A stretch of DNA of 64,000 nt from Olleya sp. Bg11-27 (GTDB lineage Bacteria; Bacteroidota; Bacteroidia; Flavobacteriales; Flavobacteriaceae). The stretch spans positions 434,001 to 498,000 of the forward strand of contig NZ_CP025117.1 of the NCBI RefSeq assembly GCF_002831645.1. Reading direction: 5' to 3'. This document shows, piece after piece, positions 1-8,307 of this stretch (its first letter is position 1; each line of letters opens with the position of its first letter). Both the position numbers and the translations under genes were made by a program. A model generated the notes under the pieces. The model was not told where the DNA came from, did no database searches, and saw nothing but the letters and a program-made list of their open reading frames with translations.

Positions 1-1
1 A

Positions 2-823
2 CAGGATTTTATTAAACATTATTTTAAGCCTCAAAAACCTGTAGTTATAGAAGAGTTTATTACAGATTGGCCTGCCTATACTAAGTGGAATTTAGAATAC
101 ATAAAGACGGTTGCTGGAGATAAAATAGTCCCTTTGTATGATGACAGACCCGTTGATCATAAAGATGGATTTAATGAGCCTCACGCTAAAATGAAAATGA
201 GTGACTATGTAGATTTACTAAAACGTGAGCCTACAAAATTTAGAATATTTCTGTGGAATATTTTAAAAGAAGTTCCTCAACTTCAAAAGGATTTTAGCTT
301 TCCCGATTTTGGCTTACGATTAATGAAAGGGTTACCTATGTTATTTTTTGGTGGTCAGGATAGTTATACTTTCATGCATTACGATATAGATTTAGCTAAT
401 ATATTTCACTTCCATTTTGAAGGTGAAAAGCAAATTATATTATTTGACCAAAATCAAAACGAACATTTATATAAAGTCCCTCATGCATTAATAGCAAGAG
501 AAGACATAGATTTTTCAAACCCTGATTTTACTAAGTGGCCAGCGTTAAAAAATGCCAAAGGCTGGCAATGTCATTTAAGTCATGGTGAAGTATTGTATAT
601 GCCAGAAGGCTATTGGCATTACATGAAATATATCACCCCTGGATTCTCTATGAGCCTAAGAGCCATAGCCAGACAACCAAAAAATTTAGGAAAAGCCGTA
701 TACAATGTCTTTATAATGCGTAATTTTGACAACTTAATGCGTCGGATTAAAGGACAAAAATGGATTGATTGGAAAAATCAAAAAGCCATTACCGACACAA
801 ACAATAAATTAAAAGATAATTGA
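2..823 (+). CDS. Cupin-like (JmjC/cupin_8-type) protein, 5' end cut by window edge
   Basis: The reading frame is open from base 2 to the stop at 821-823, so the true start lies outside the window; the first ATG (134) is internal, because the codons before it continue the same protein. The core shows an HYD motif (His and Asp of an HxD-type iron-binding pair, about residue 80 after the internal ATG) and a later HLSHGEVLYMPEGYWHY stretch, where YMPEGYWH is the typical C-terminal cupin strand of JmjC-like oxygenases (FIH/TYW5/cupin_8 group). The family uses Fe(II) and 2-oxoglutarate; the substrate here is unknown. The next gene starts 5 nt downstream, so the two are probably co-transcribed. Confidence 0.8.
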   Translation, partial: QDFIKHYFKPQKPVVIEEFITDWPAYTKWNLEYIKTVAGDKIVPLYDDRPVDHKDGFNEPHAKMKMSDYVDLLKREPTKFRIFLWNILKEVPQLQKDFSFPDFGLRLMKGLPMLFFGGQDSYTFMHYDIDLANIFHFHFEGEKQIILFDQNQNEHLYKVPHALIAREDIDFSNPDFTKWPALKNAKGWQCHLSHGEVLYMPEGYWHYMKYITPGFSMSLRAIARQPKNLGKAVYNVFIMRNFDNLMRRIKGQKWIDWKNQKAITDTNNKLKDN

Positions 824-828
824 ATACA

Positions 829-1323
829 ATGAAAAAAGGACTACTATTAATGGCATTATTACTAACAGTAAGTTTAGTAAGTGCACAAGCTTTTGAAGGA
901 AAAGGAGATCAAAAACTTCAAATCGGAGCAAATCTTCAAAACAACGCAAATGGTATTGCATTGACTTATGATTATGGTATCGGTGAAAATATATCTATTG
1001 GTGTTGTTACTGGTTATGCTTTAAATCTAAGCAATGGATTATCTGCTAATTTTGAAGACCGTATTGAATTAGAAGGACGTTTTAATGCTAATTTAGGTAG
1101 TGTTTTAGATATCAGCGATAATTTTGACGTATATCCTGGTATTAGCTTAAGCTTAAAAAACTTTGGTGGTCACTTAGGGATGCGTTACTTTTTCTCTAGT
1201 GGTTTCGGAGTATTTTCTGAATTCGGTACTACTTTAGCAAAATATAACTCTGACGCGTTAACTGCTGCTGAAAAGATAAATAATCAATTCACTGTAAATA
1301 TTGGTGCTGTATTTAACTTATAG
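829..1323 (+). CDS. Small secreted outer-membrane beta-barrel-like protein
   Basis: This 164-residue protein starts with MKKGLLLMALLLTVSLVSAQ, a clear signal peptide ending at an AxA-like site. The mature part alternates short amphipathic strands with Gly/Asn turns and ends in FNL, as in small porin-like barrels (OmpW/OmpX-size class). An in-frame TTG at 820 would add three residues and overlap the upstream stop; the ATG at 829 is preferred because it places the signal peptide at the N terminus. It follows the cupin-like gene by 5 nt and is followed by a strong terminator. The function is unknown and membrane insertion is inferred. Confidence 0.75.
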   Translation: MKKGLLLMALLLTVSLVSAQAFEGKGDQKLQIGANLQNNANGIALTYDYGIGENISIGVVTGYALNLSNGLSANFEDRIELEGRFNANLGSVLDISDNFDVYPGISLSLKNFGGHLGMRYFFSSGFGVFSEFGTTLAKYNSDALTAAEKINNQFTVNIGAVFNL

Positions 1324-1343
1324 TCTTTATTTTCAAAATCAAT

Positions 1344-1379
1344 AAAAAAACCTTTCATTTAGTAATGAAAGGTTTTTTT
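1344..1379. terminator. Bidirectional intrinsic terminator
   Basis: Arms CCTTTCAT (1351-1358) and ATGAAAGG (1365-1372) around a 6-nt loop are flanked by A-tract and T-tract. The hairpin sits between the convergent barrel-protein and recX genes and can serve both strands. Confidence 0.9.
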
Positions 1380-1384
1380 ATGTC

Positions 1385-1861
1385 TTATTTGATCAATTCG
1401 CTTGCTTTCTCATAAACCAAATGACTTTCCCATCCCCTATATAGTAAATAGTCAATTAACTTTTTTCTTTTTTTATACTTATCACTTTCCTTTAAAGAAT
1501 TCACCTTTTTTTCGGCTAAATCATTAAATACTTCTATATATTCCGCTTCATCAATTTCCGTAAATGCTTGATTTACATTAAATTTAGCAATATCCTTTCG
1601 CTTTAATTCTAAAGTGATTCGGTATTTGCCCCATTTTTTTATTCTGAACTTACCTCTAGCATAAGCTCTGGCAAAACGTTCTTCATTAAGAAAGTTATGC
1701 TCCAAAAGATGAACCACAATAATATCTGCAGCCTCAGGTATCATATTCATGTCTCTTAGTTTCTGCTTTACTTCTTTATGACAACGTTCTTGATATGCGC
1801 AATAGTGTTCCAACTTTTTAGTTGCTTCTTCTACTGTGTAAGACTCTTGACTTTTAAACAT
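1385..1861 (-). CDS. recX: Regulatory protein RecX
   Basis: At 158 residues it has the usual RecX length and helical repeat pattern: an N-terminal YCAYQERCHKEVKQKL segment (the R-[CS]-xx-E-[LV]-xx-KL signature), then FLNEERFARAYARGKFRIKKWG, a hallmark stretch, then the third helical repeat ending in YLLYRGWE. RecX binds RecA filaments and limits their extension during recombination and the SOS response. It is a stand-alone gene here, convergent with the upstream barrel protein and divergent from the T9SS protein at 1905, with recA not in view. The start is the only ATG before the family motif. Confidence 0.95.
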   Translation of the reverse strand: MFKSQESYTVEEATKKLEHYCAYQERCHKEVKQKLRDMNMIPEAADIIVVHLLEHNFLNEERFARAYARGKFRIKKWGKYRITLELKRKDIAKFNVNQAFTEIDEAEYIEVFNDLAEKKVNSLKESDKYKKRKKLIDYLLYRGWESHLVYEKASELIK

Positions 1862-1904
1862 AAGTCAAAAATAAGCTATTAATCATTTAAAAAAACCACT
1901 ATTT

Positions 1905-4900
1905 ATGAAACAAATACCTATGCTATTTGCGCTACTACTCTTTAGTTCTATTACGTATGCTCAAACCGTTATTTATAACGAAAGTTTTATAAACGATAGT
2001 AACAAAGGGGCTATTTATAATACAACCACTGGAGCTACTGATATTAATATGTCCAGTGTAAATTGGTCTATTGACGTTTCTGGGACTAATTTTGATAGTA
2101 ATGAAGATAAATTTAGTGTTGAAAGTGGTTCCACATATCTAGAAGCAAGGGACACAAATGGACCAGCAATCTGGTATTCTCCAATTATAAATATTACAAA
2201 TTTTAATGATGTTACTTTTCTATTGGAAGCAGTTGATAATAGACCAACATTTGACGATTTAGAGCCTAATGACACCTTTACTACTGAATATAGTATTAAT
2301 GGAGGCCCATGGATAATAGCAGGTAATAACGGTGCGCTAAACGATGACATTGATACAATTACATCGGTATCACACAATCTGTTTTTAGCAGGAAGTACTA
2401 TACAGTTAAAAGTGACGATGGATAATAATGGTAATGATGAACGCTATAGATTAGATAACATACTAATTAGCGGTGTAGCTCTCACAACTCCCACAGTAAC
2501 TATTAATCCAAACACCAATTTAATATCGGGATTAAGTTGCGTAGAAGGTAATGTCGATTTATTACCAGAAACATTTACTGTGCAAGGTTCCTCAATTACA
2601 AATGACATTGTTATTACTACTTCTGGAAGTTTTGAAATAGCATTAAACCAAAATGGACCGTATTATAATGCTATAACTCTATCTCCAATTTTAAACACAG
2701 TAGAATTAACCACAATATATGCGAAACTGACCTATGGGTTAGCGGTCAATACGTATAATGAAAATATCCATATAACTTGTGACACCATCGTTTTAGACGT
2801 TAATGCTCAAGGCGAAATAATGCCTTACACACAACCTGTTGATTGTAGCGCATTACTTATTTCAGAATATCACGAAGCTGCAACCAACACACCAAACGAA
2901 AAATATATAGAACTCTATAATCCAACAAATGCTCCAATACCCCTTAAGAATTACCAATTAGCACGATTTGCCAACGGAAGGGTAAATTATAAACCACAAA
3001 TCAGGACGTTGCCCGAAGACGATATCATAGCGCCTTATTCCACTTATATTATAGCCAGAAATAATTCTGAATTATGTTTAAACGGAATAGCAAATTACTG
3101 TACTAGCTCTGTTGTTTTAGAGTCTGATGGTAATGACATTACCGCTCTACAAAACGCTGACGGTATCAACTTAGATATTATAGGCGTACTGAATGTCAAT
3201 AATAATTTTGTACAGAATACTAATCTTGTTAGAAATAGTAGCGTGCAAGCACCTACAGCAAGCTACATTGATTCTGATTGGACTACTAACACATCAAACA
3301 ATCTTACTTTTTTAGGTTATCACATAAATGTTTGCGCTTGTTCTGAATCAACTGTAACTTGGGATGGCACTGCCTGGTCCAATGGTATAGGCCCAAACAT
3401 AAATACACCTGTCATAATTAACGGACCATACAACACGAGTGCAGCGACTAGTTTTTCAGCCTGTCGTCTGACAATAAATGCAGAAGTCATTATTAATCCA
3501 AATACTTTTATAGAAGTAGAACATAATATTACAAACACTGCAAAGCTTATTATACAAGAAGCAGGGGCCTTAGTACAGAATAACGAAACCACAAAATTTA
3601 TAAATAATTCCGTAGAAATATTTCCAATAGAAGTCATAAAACGCACTGCACCCTTTGTTGCTTGGTATGAATATACGTATTGGGGATCACCATTAGCAGA
3701 TGCCTTACTTGAAAACTTAGTTCCGAACACAAGTAACGACAGAAAATTTACTTTTAATGGTGGGTCTTTTAATGATATGGAAGCAGAAGACTTAGGCAAC
3801 AACAATACCGTTACCGCCGGACAAGATGATATTGATGATGAGGGAGATGATTGGCAACTTTATCCCTCCGGAATAATGACTCCTGGAGTTGGATACGCAA
3901 CAACGATGGCACCTATGGACTTTGCCGGACCAAACATTGCAAGTATAGGCGTAAATTTATCCTTTTTTGGGTCAGCTGCAAACTCAGGTAAAATTAGTGT
4001 TCCAATAGTTAGAAACGACCTCTCTACACTAGATAATAATTGGCAATTTATAGGAAATCCTTACCCTAGCGCTATTGACGCGAATGCCTTCTTCACTCAA
4101 AACGCAACAACACTAGAGACGGTCAGCCCAGGAATTATAGATGGCGCCATCTATTTTTGGTCTCAAGCCACACCGCCTTCTGCCACGACTATTGGTAATC
4201 AGCAAATAAATTTTAGTAGTAATGATTACGCAATAATTAATTTTAGTGCCAATGTTGCAGGCGAACGCTATGCGCCAAATAACTTTATCCCGTCAGGTCA
4301 AGGTTTTTTTGTCAATTTCTCTGATAGCTTTGGAAGCACAACTAGTCACGTGATTTTTAATAATAGCATGCGCGTTATTGGCAATAATGACCAGTTCTTT
4401 CGTACTAACAATACAAGTCCTGACAATAAATTATGGTTAAATTTAACCAGTGATAATGGTGTCTTTAGTCAAATTGCCATCGCTTATGTTGCTGGCGCAA
4501 GCGATATGGATGACGGTCCATCTTACGATGCAAGACGTTATTATAGCGGAGGTTCTGCTATGCTAGTATCATTTGCAGACAATAGCAACATCCCTCTAGC
4601 AATTCAAGGAAAACAAAATGAAACATTAAACAATGATGAAGTCATTGTATTAGGCCTAAAAACAGGTATAACATCGCCTACTATTTACACGATAGCGATA
4701 GATCACTTTCAAGGCATTTTTTTGGCAGACCATGCTATTTACTTAAAAGACAACTTAGAGAATACTTCTCAGGATTTAACAACATCAGATTATAGTTTTA
4801 CTTCTGAATTAGGAGTATTTAATGACCGTTTTGAAATTGTATTTAACACAAACAACCTCACAACAAACACCTACAATGTTAGTCAGACTGATCTATCAAT

Positions 4901-5120
4901 AATTGAATTAGCTGATAATCAAGTTCAATTTACTGTGCCTAATAATATAAAAATTAAGACCATAAAAATAGTAGATATATTAGGAAAAATTATATATACA
5001 TTTAAAAGTCACAATAGTACTGAAATTGTAAATCTAGCCAACCTCAGCCAAGCACTTTATATAGCACAAGTAGAATTAAGTAATGGACAAGTTATTAGTA
5101 AGAAGGCAATTAAAAAATAA
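1905..5120 (+). CDS. T9SS-secreted protein with lamin-tail domain and type A sorting domain
   Basis: This 1071-residue protein has an N-terminal signal peptide (LLFSSITYAQT). A lamin-tail (LTD) domain lies at about residues 313-460, beginning CSALLISEYHEA and continuing EKYIELYNPTNAPIPLKNY. The last ~70 residues form a T9SS type A sorting domain (KIVDILGKIIYTF, LSQALYIAQVEL, final lysines). The product should cross the outer membrane through the type IX system and be attached or released at the surface. N-terminal and central beta-rich regions are unassigned. LTD domains in secreted bacterial proteins often accompany nucleases or adhesins, but no nuclease motif was seen here. A terminator follows. 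Confidence 0.85.
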   Translation: MKQIPMLFALLLFSSITYAQTVIYNESFINDSNKGAIYNTTTGATDINMSSVNWSIDVSGTNFDSNEDKFSVESGSTYLEARDTNGPAIWYSPIINITNFNDVTFLLEAVDNRPTFDDLEPNDTFTTEYSINGGPWIIAGNNGALNDDIDTITSVSHNLFLAGSTIQLKVTMDNNGNDERYRLDNILISGVALTTPTVTINPNTNLISGLSCVEGNVDLLPETFTVQGSSITNDIVITTSGSFEIALNQNGPYYNAITLSPILNTVELTTIYAKLTYGLAVNTYNENIHITCDTIVLDVNAQGEIMPYTQPVDCSALLISEYHEAATNTPNEKYIELYNPTNAPIPLKNYQLARFANGRVNYKPQIRTLPEDDIIAPYSTYIIARNNSELCLNGIANYCTSSVVLESDGNDITALQNADGINLDIIGVLNVNNNFVQNTNLVRNSSVQAPTASYIDSDWTTNTSNNLTFLGYHINVCACSESTVTWDGTAWSNGIGPNINTPVIINGPYNTSAATSFSACRLTINAEVIINPNTFIEVEHNITNTAKLIIQEAGALVQNNETTKFINNSVEIFPIEVIKRTAPFVAWYEYTYWGSPLADALLENLVPNTSNDRKFTFNGGSFNDMEAEDLGNNNTVTAGQDDIDDEGDDWQLYPSGIMTPGVGYATTMAPMDFAGPNIASIGVNLSFFGSAANSGKISVPIVRNDLSTLDNNWQFIGNPYPSAIDANAFFTQNATTLETVSPGIIDGAIYFWSQATPPSATTIGNQQINFSSNDYAIINFSANVAGERYAPNNFIPSGQGFFVNFSDSFGSTTSHVIFNNSMRVIGNNDQFFRTNNTSPDNKLWLNLTSDNGVFSQIAIAYVAGASDMDDGPSYDARRYYSGGSAMLVSFADNSNIPLAIQGKQNETLNNDEVIVLGLKTGITSPTIYTIAIDHFQGIFLADHAIYLKDNLENTSQDLTTSDYSFTSELGVFNDRFEIVFNTNNLTTNTYNVSQTDLSIIELADNQVQFTVPNNIKIKTIKIVDILGKIIYTFKSHNSTEIVNLANLSQALYIAQVELSNGQVISKKAIKK

Positions 5121-5137
5121 AAACAAATTTCATCAAT

Positions 5138-5171
5138 AAAAAAAGGCCTCAATCTAAATTGAGGCCTTTTT
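5138..5171. terminator. Bidirectional intrinsic terminator
   Basis: AAAAGGCCTCAAT and ATTGAGGCCTTTT form a 13-bp stem with flanking A- and T-tracts between two convergent genes. Confidence 0.9.
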
Positions 5172-7580
5172 TTATAAACTATATTTTAAAGAAACAATAA
5201 GGTTTCTACCAGGAGCAGCAATACCAGAAGAATAGGTCCTATAACGTTGATCCGTTATATTTTCTAAAGCAGCAGTTATTGTTACGTCATCTCCTATTTG
5301 ATACTGCGTTCTTAAGTTTAAAGTGTACCATGAAGGTGAATATGGATCTCCATTCTGATCTAAGGCATATATATAATCCTTCTCCGCTTCTGAAGGCGCA
5401 AGTTTATTAAATGACAACGCATTATTATAATTAACAAAACCATCAACCTTTACTCTATCCTTTTGCCAAACGACATGCGTGTTTCCAAAATTAGGGACAA
5501 CATGCCTAACAGGGACTTCCACGCCATCAGTTTCTTCTGTTCCACCAATAACATTATATTGAGATGTTAATTTAAATGATTTTGAAAAATTAACTTGCGC
5601 TCCAACTTCAAAACCGTAAATCCAAGATTTTGAAGCATTCTGTATAGATTGCACATTACTTAACTCTCCATCATATAAAATTTGTGTGTCACCATTTAAC
5701 GTCCCATTACGTCTAACTAGAGCATTATCTAAATAAGTATAATACGTTGCCATATCCAAAATAACAACTTTATCAAAATTCAGCTTTAATCCTAATTCAC
5801 CACTATACGCATATTCTGGATCTAAATTATCATTTGGCACGACAACAGAGCCTGGCTCTGAGTCAAACACTTTACCAGTATCATCAATATTTGGCGCTCT
5901 AAATGCTGAAGACAAATTAAATTTCCATTGCAACATTTGGGTAGGCAACCAAGTAACACCTGCTGTCCCTGTTAACGCATTTGCCGTATTATTCGACTCA
6001 GAAAAAGGTAAATCTAAAAACTGATTATTCTCAGTAAAATCTGCCTTTTGAGTGACAATATTATAACGTAAACCCGATTGAAATACAACCTTAGTATTTG
6101 GTTTATATTTATAGCTCGCATATACAGCTCCACTTTGCCATGTCGCACCATCGGGGTATCTTGATACTGTTTTATCCACTGTATTAGTCTCTATGTTTTC
6201 AGTATAACCTAAAGACCCGACAGTATTATAAACATATTCAAAACCATAAAATAAGTTTGATGTTTTGCTAAGTTTTTTTTCGAAATCGATATTAAAAGAT
6301 AAGGCATCAACGGACTCTTCCCTAACATTTCTATCGTTATCTTGAAAATCTCGATCCATTCTACTTTCTTGAAAATTTTGATAAGCTATTGTAGTTTTTA
6401 TATTATCATAAAACGTTGCATTACTACTTCGTTTGGTAACACTTAAGTTAGACATAAACCATTTTTGAGGACCATAATTCCATTCTGCAGATCGTAACGC
6501 ATCACCTCTATAGCGTATTAACCTATCATAGCGAGAATAATCTGATGTCGCTGTATAAAACAACCCTAAATCAATATCCAAATCTTCTGCAGCTTTATAA
6601 CTAACCTTCTGCATCAAATTAATTTGGTTGTATCCCGTAAATTTTTGGATTTTAGAATCGTTATTTTCTATAATAACATCTTGACCATTCTCCGTAATAA
6701 CATATTCTGGTCTTAAATAAGCGTCAGGACCATGACTTCCCATGGTTAAGTCATTAAAGTCAGTATAACTAATATTAGTTAAAAAAGCCCATTTTTGATA
6801 GCCTACATTCACATCTACATGCGCCGTTTTTTCTTGACTTGCAGTTGCATAACGCAACAACACATTACTCTTTACCTTTAGAGTATCTGAAAATGAAAAC
6901 TCTGGTTTTTTAGTATAAAAACTCATCACTCCTCCAATAGCATCACTTCCGTAAATGATTGAACCAGCACCCAGAGTAACTTCCGTGTTTTGTATTGACA
7001 AAGGATCAATAGAAATAACATTTTGAAGATTTCCGCCTCTAAAAATAGCATTATTCATTCTTACACCATCCACAGTAATTAGTAATCTATTGGTTGAAAA
7101 ACCTCTAATCATTGGACTACCTCCTCCCAATTGACTTTTCTGTATGTATACTTGACCTGTAGCCTCTAGCAGGTCTGCACTAGTTTGTGGATTATTAAAA
7201 GTAACGTCCTTAGCAGATACTGTTGCAATAGTTTTGGGAATATCTTTTTTCCGTTGTCCAAAGTTGGAAGCTGATATCACAATCTCATCCAGACCTTGTT
7301 GACTAGACGTTAAATAAACATGCTTATTTTTAATATTACTTTTTCTAATCTGCTTTAACTCATGAGAGATGTGCTGAAAGTGAAGCAAATCTGTAGATTT
7401 AAAGCTATCCAAACTTGCTTCTCCGCTAAGATTTGTGATTTCACTTTTAGATTTGTCTGTATTATAAATAGCCACTCCAAAAACGGGTTCGTTAGTGGTT
7501 TTATTTAGCACTTTTATAGTCTGTGCTGATACTGAAAATGAAAAAAAGAATAATAAACAAATGCTAAAAAAAAACTTCAT
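5172..7580 (-). CDS. TonB-dependent receptor
   Basis: This is an 802-residue outer-membrane receptor. It has a signal peptide (MKFFFSICLLFFFSFSVSAQ), an N-terminal carboxypeptidase-regulatory-like domain (about residues 20-105), a plug domain with GGGSPMIRGFSTNRLLITVDG and DAIGGV, and a ~550-residue 22-strand barrel ending in a terminal aromatic-containing strand (LIVSLKYSL). Longer starts exist upstream but overlap recO and lack a signal peptide; the ATG at 7580 lies 4 nt after the recO stop. It imports an unidentified ligand using TonB energy. Plug features and the missing SusD partner point to a siderophore, vitamin or metal rather than glycan. It is the last gene of the porZ-recO operon. 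Confidence 0.9.
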   Translation of the reverse strand: MKFFFSICLLFFFSFSVSAQTIKVLNKTTNEPVFGVAIYNTDKSKSEITNLSGEASLDSFKSTDLLHFQHISHELKQIRKSNIKNKHVYLTSSQQGLDEIVISASNFGQRKKDIPKTIATVSAKDVTFNNPQTSADLLEATGQVYIQKSQLGGGSPMIRGFSTNRLLITVDGVRMNNAIFRGGNLQNVISIDPLSIQNTEVTLGAGSIIYGSDAIGGVMSFYTKKPEFSFSDTLKVKSNVLLRYATASQEKTAHVDVNVGYQKWAFLTNISYTDFNDLTMGSHGPDAYLRPEYVITENGQDVIIENNDSKIQKFTGYNQINLMQKVSYKAAEDLDIDLGLFYTATSDYSRYDRLIRYRGDALRSAEWNYGPQKWFMSNLSVTKRSSNATFYDNIKTTIAYQNFQESRMDRDFQDNDRNVREESVDALSFNIDFEKKLSKTSNLFYGFEYVYNTVGSLGYTENIETNTVDKTVSRYPDGATWQSGAVYASYKYKPNTKVVFQSGLRYNIVTQKADFTENNQFLDLPFSESNNTANALTGTAGVTWLPTQMLQWKFNLSSAFRAPNIDDTGKVFDSEPGSVVVPNDNLDPEYAYSGELGLKLNFDKVVILDMATYYTYLDNALVRRNGTLNGDTQILYDGELSNVQSIQNASKSWIYGFEVGAQVNFSKSFKLTSQYNVIGGTEETDGVEVPVRHVVPNFGNTHVVWQKDRVKVDGFVNYNNALSFNKLAPSEAEKDYIYALDQNGDPYSPSWYTLNLRTQYQIGDDVTITAALENITDQRYRTYSSGIAAPGRNLIVSLKYSL

Positions 7581-7584
7581 ATTT

Positions 7585-8307
7585 TTAATTAAAAACGTCA
7601 TTAAGAATTTGTAAAGATTTTGGTTTTTTGAAATTCCCCAAATGTAATTCAAAATACACTAAAATAAGAGCCAAAAAAGATTGTCTTTGCTTTGCGTTAA
7701 TTTTGATACTATCTAAGTCATCAAATGACGTGCCTAAAAGCTGTTTTAATAGTGTTAAATTTTCTCCTGAGACATTATACTTAGAGATGCTCTCTTCTTG
7801 AAATTCGCCATCATACAAATTAAAACATAAAGCGGTTTCCATTTCTGTTTGATCTGGATAAAACCCTAAGTATTTAGTTAATTGTAAAAGAAACAATAAA
7901 TGAAAATTAGAATAACTATCATTGGTATCCAACCACTGTAAAGTTGTTTGGATATAACTATACAAAGAATCATTCTGTTCTTCTTCCTGTAAAGCATGCG
8001 ATAAAACTTCGGCCAAAAACATGACGATAGCACTCTTTAAAATATTGGTATGAAGCGACACATATAAAAAATCTGTTTTTATATCTTTTATATACTGCAA
8101 AGAACGGTTTGGCTTATAATCTGTATTTAATTGTAATTGTGAAAATGGCTGGAAATAAGCCACTTTTTTATTGCTTTTTTTTGAAGACAAAACACCCTTT
8201 AACAAATAACTAACAACACCCTGTTTTTGCGCGTAGCATTTAACAATTAAATCGTTATCCCTAAATCTAAGCTTAGACAGGACAATGGCATTAGTAGCGA
8301 CTAACAT
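7585..8307 (-). CDS. recO: DNA repair protein RecO
   Basis: At 240 residues, the protein begins MLVATNAIVLSKLRFRDND with the OB-fold typical of RecO (residues 1-80, including the GVVSYLLKGVLSSKK stretch), followed by the helical C-terminal domain. The Cys4 zinc finger of many RecO proteins is not evident; the ALCFN region retains one cysteine, as is common in Flavobacteriia. RecO works with RecR and RecF to load RecA onto SSB-coated DNA. The start codon overlaps the porZ stop by one base (TAATG), a sign of translational coupling. Confidence 0.93.
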   Translation of the reverse strand: MLVATNAIVLSKLRFRDNDLIVKCYAQKQGVVSYLLKGVLSSKKSNKKVAYFQPFSQLQLNTDYKPNRSLQYIKDIKTDFLYVSLHTNILKSAIVMFLAEVLSHALQEEEQNDSLYSYIQTTLQWLDTNDSYSNFHLLFLLQLTKYLGFYPDQTEMETALCFNLYDGEFQEESISKYNVSGENLTLLKQLLGTSFDDLDSIKINAKQRQSFLALILVYFELHLGNFKKPKSLQILNDVFN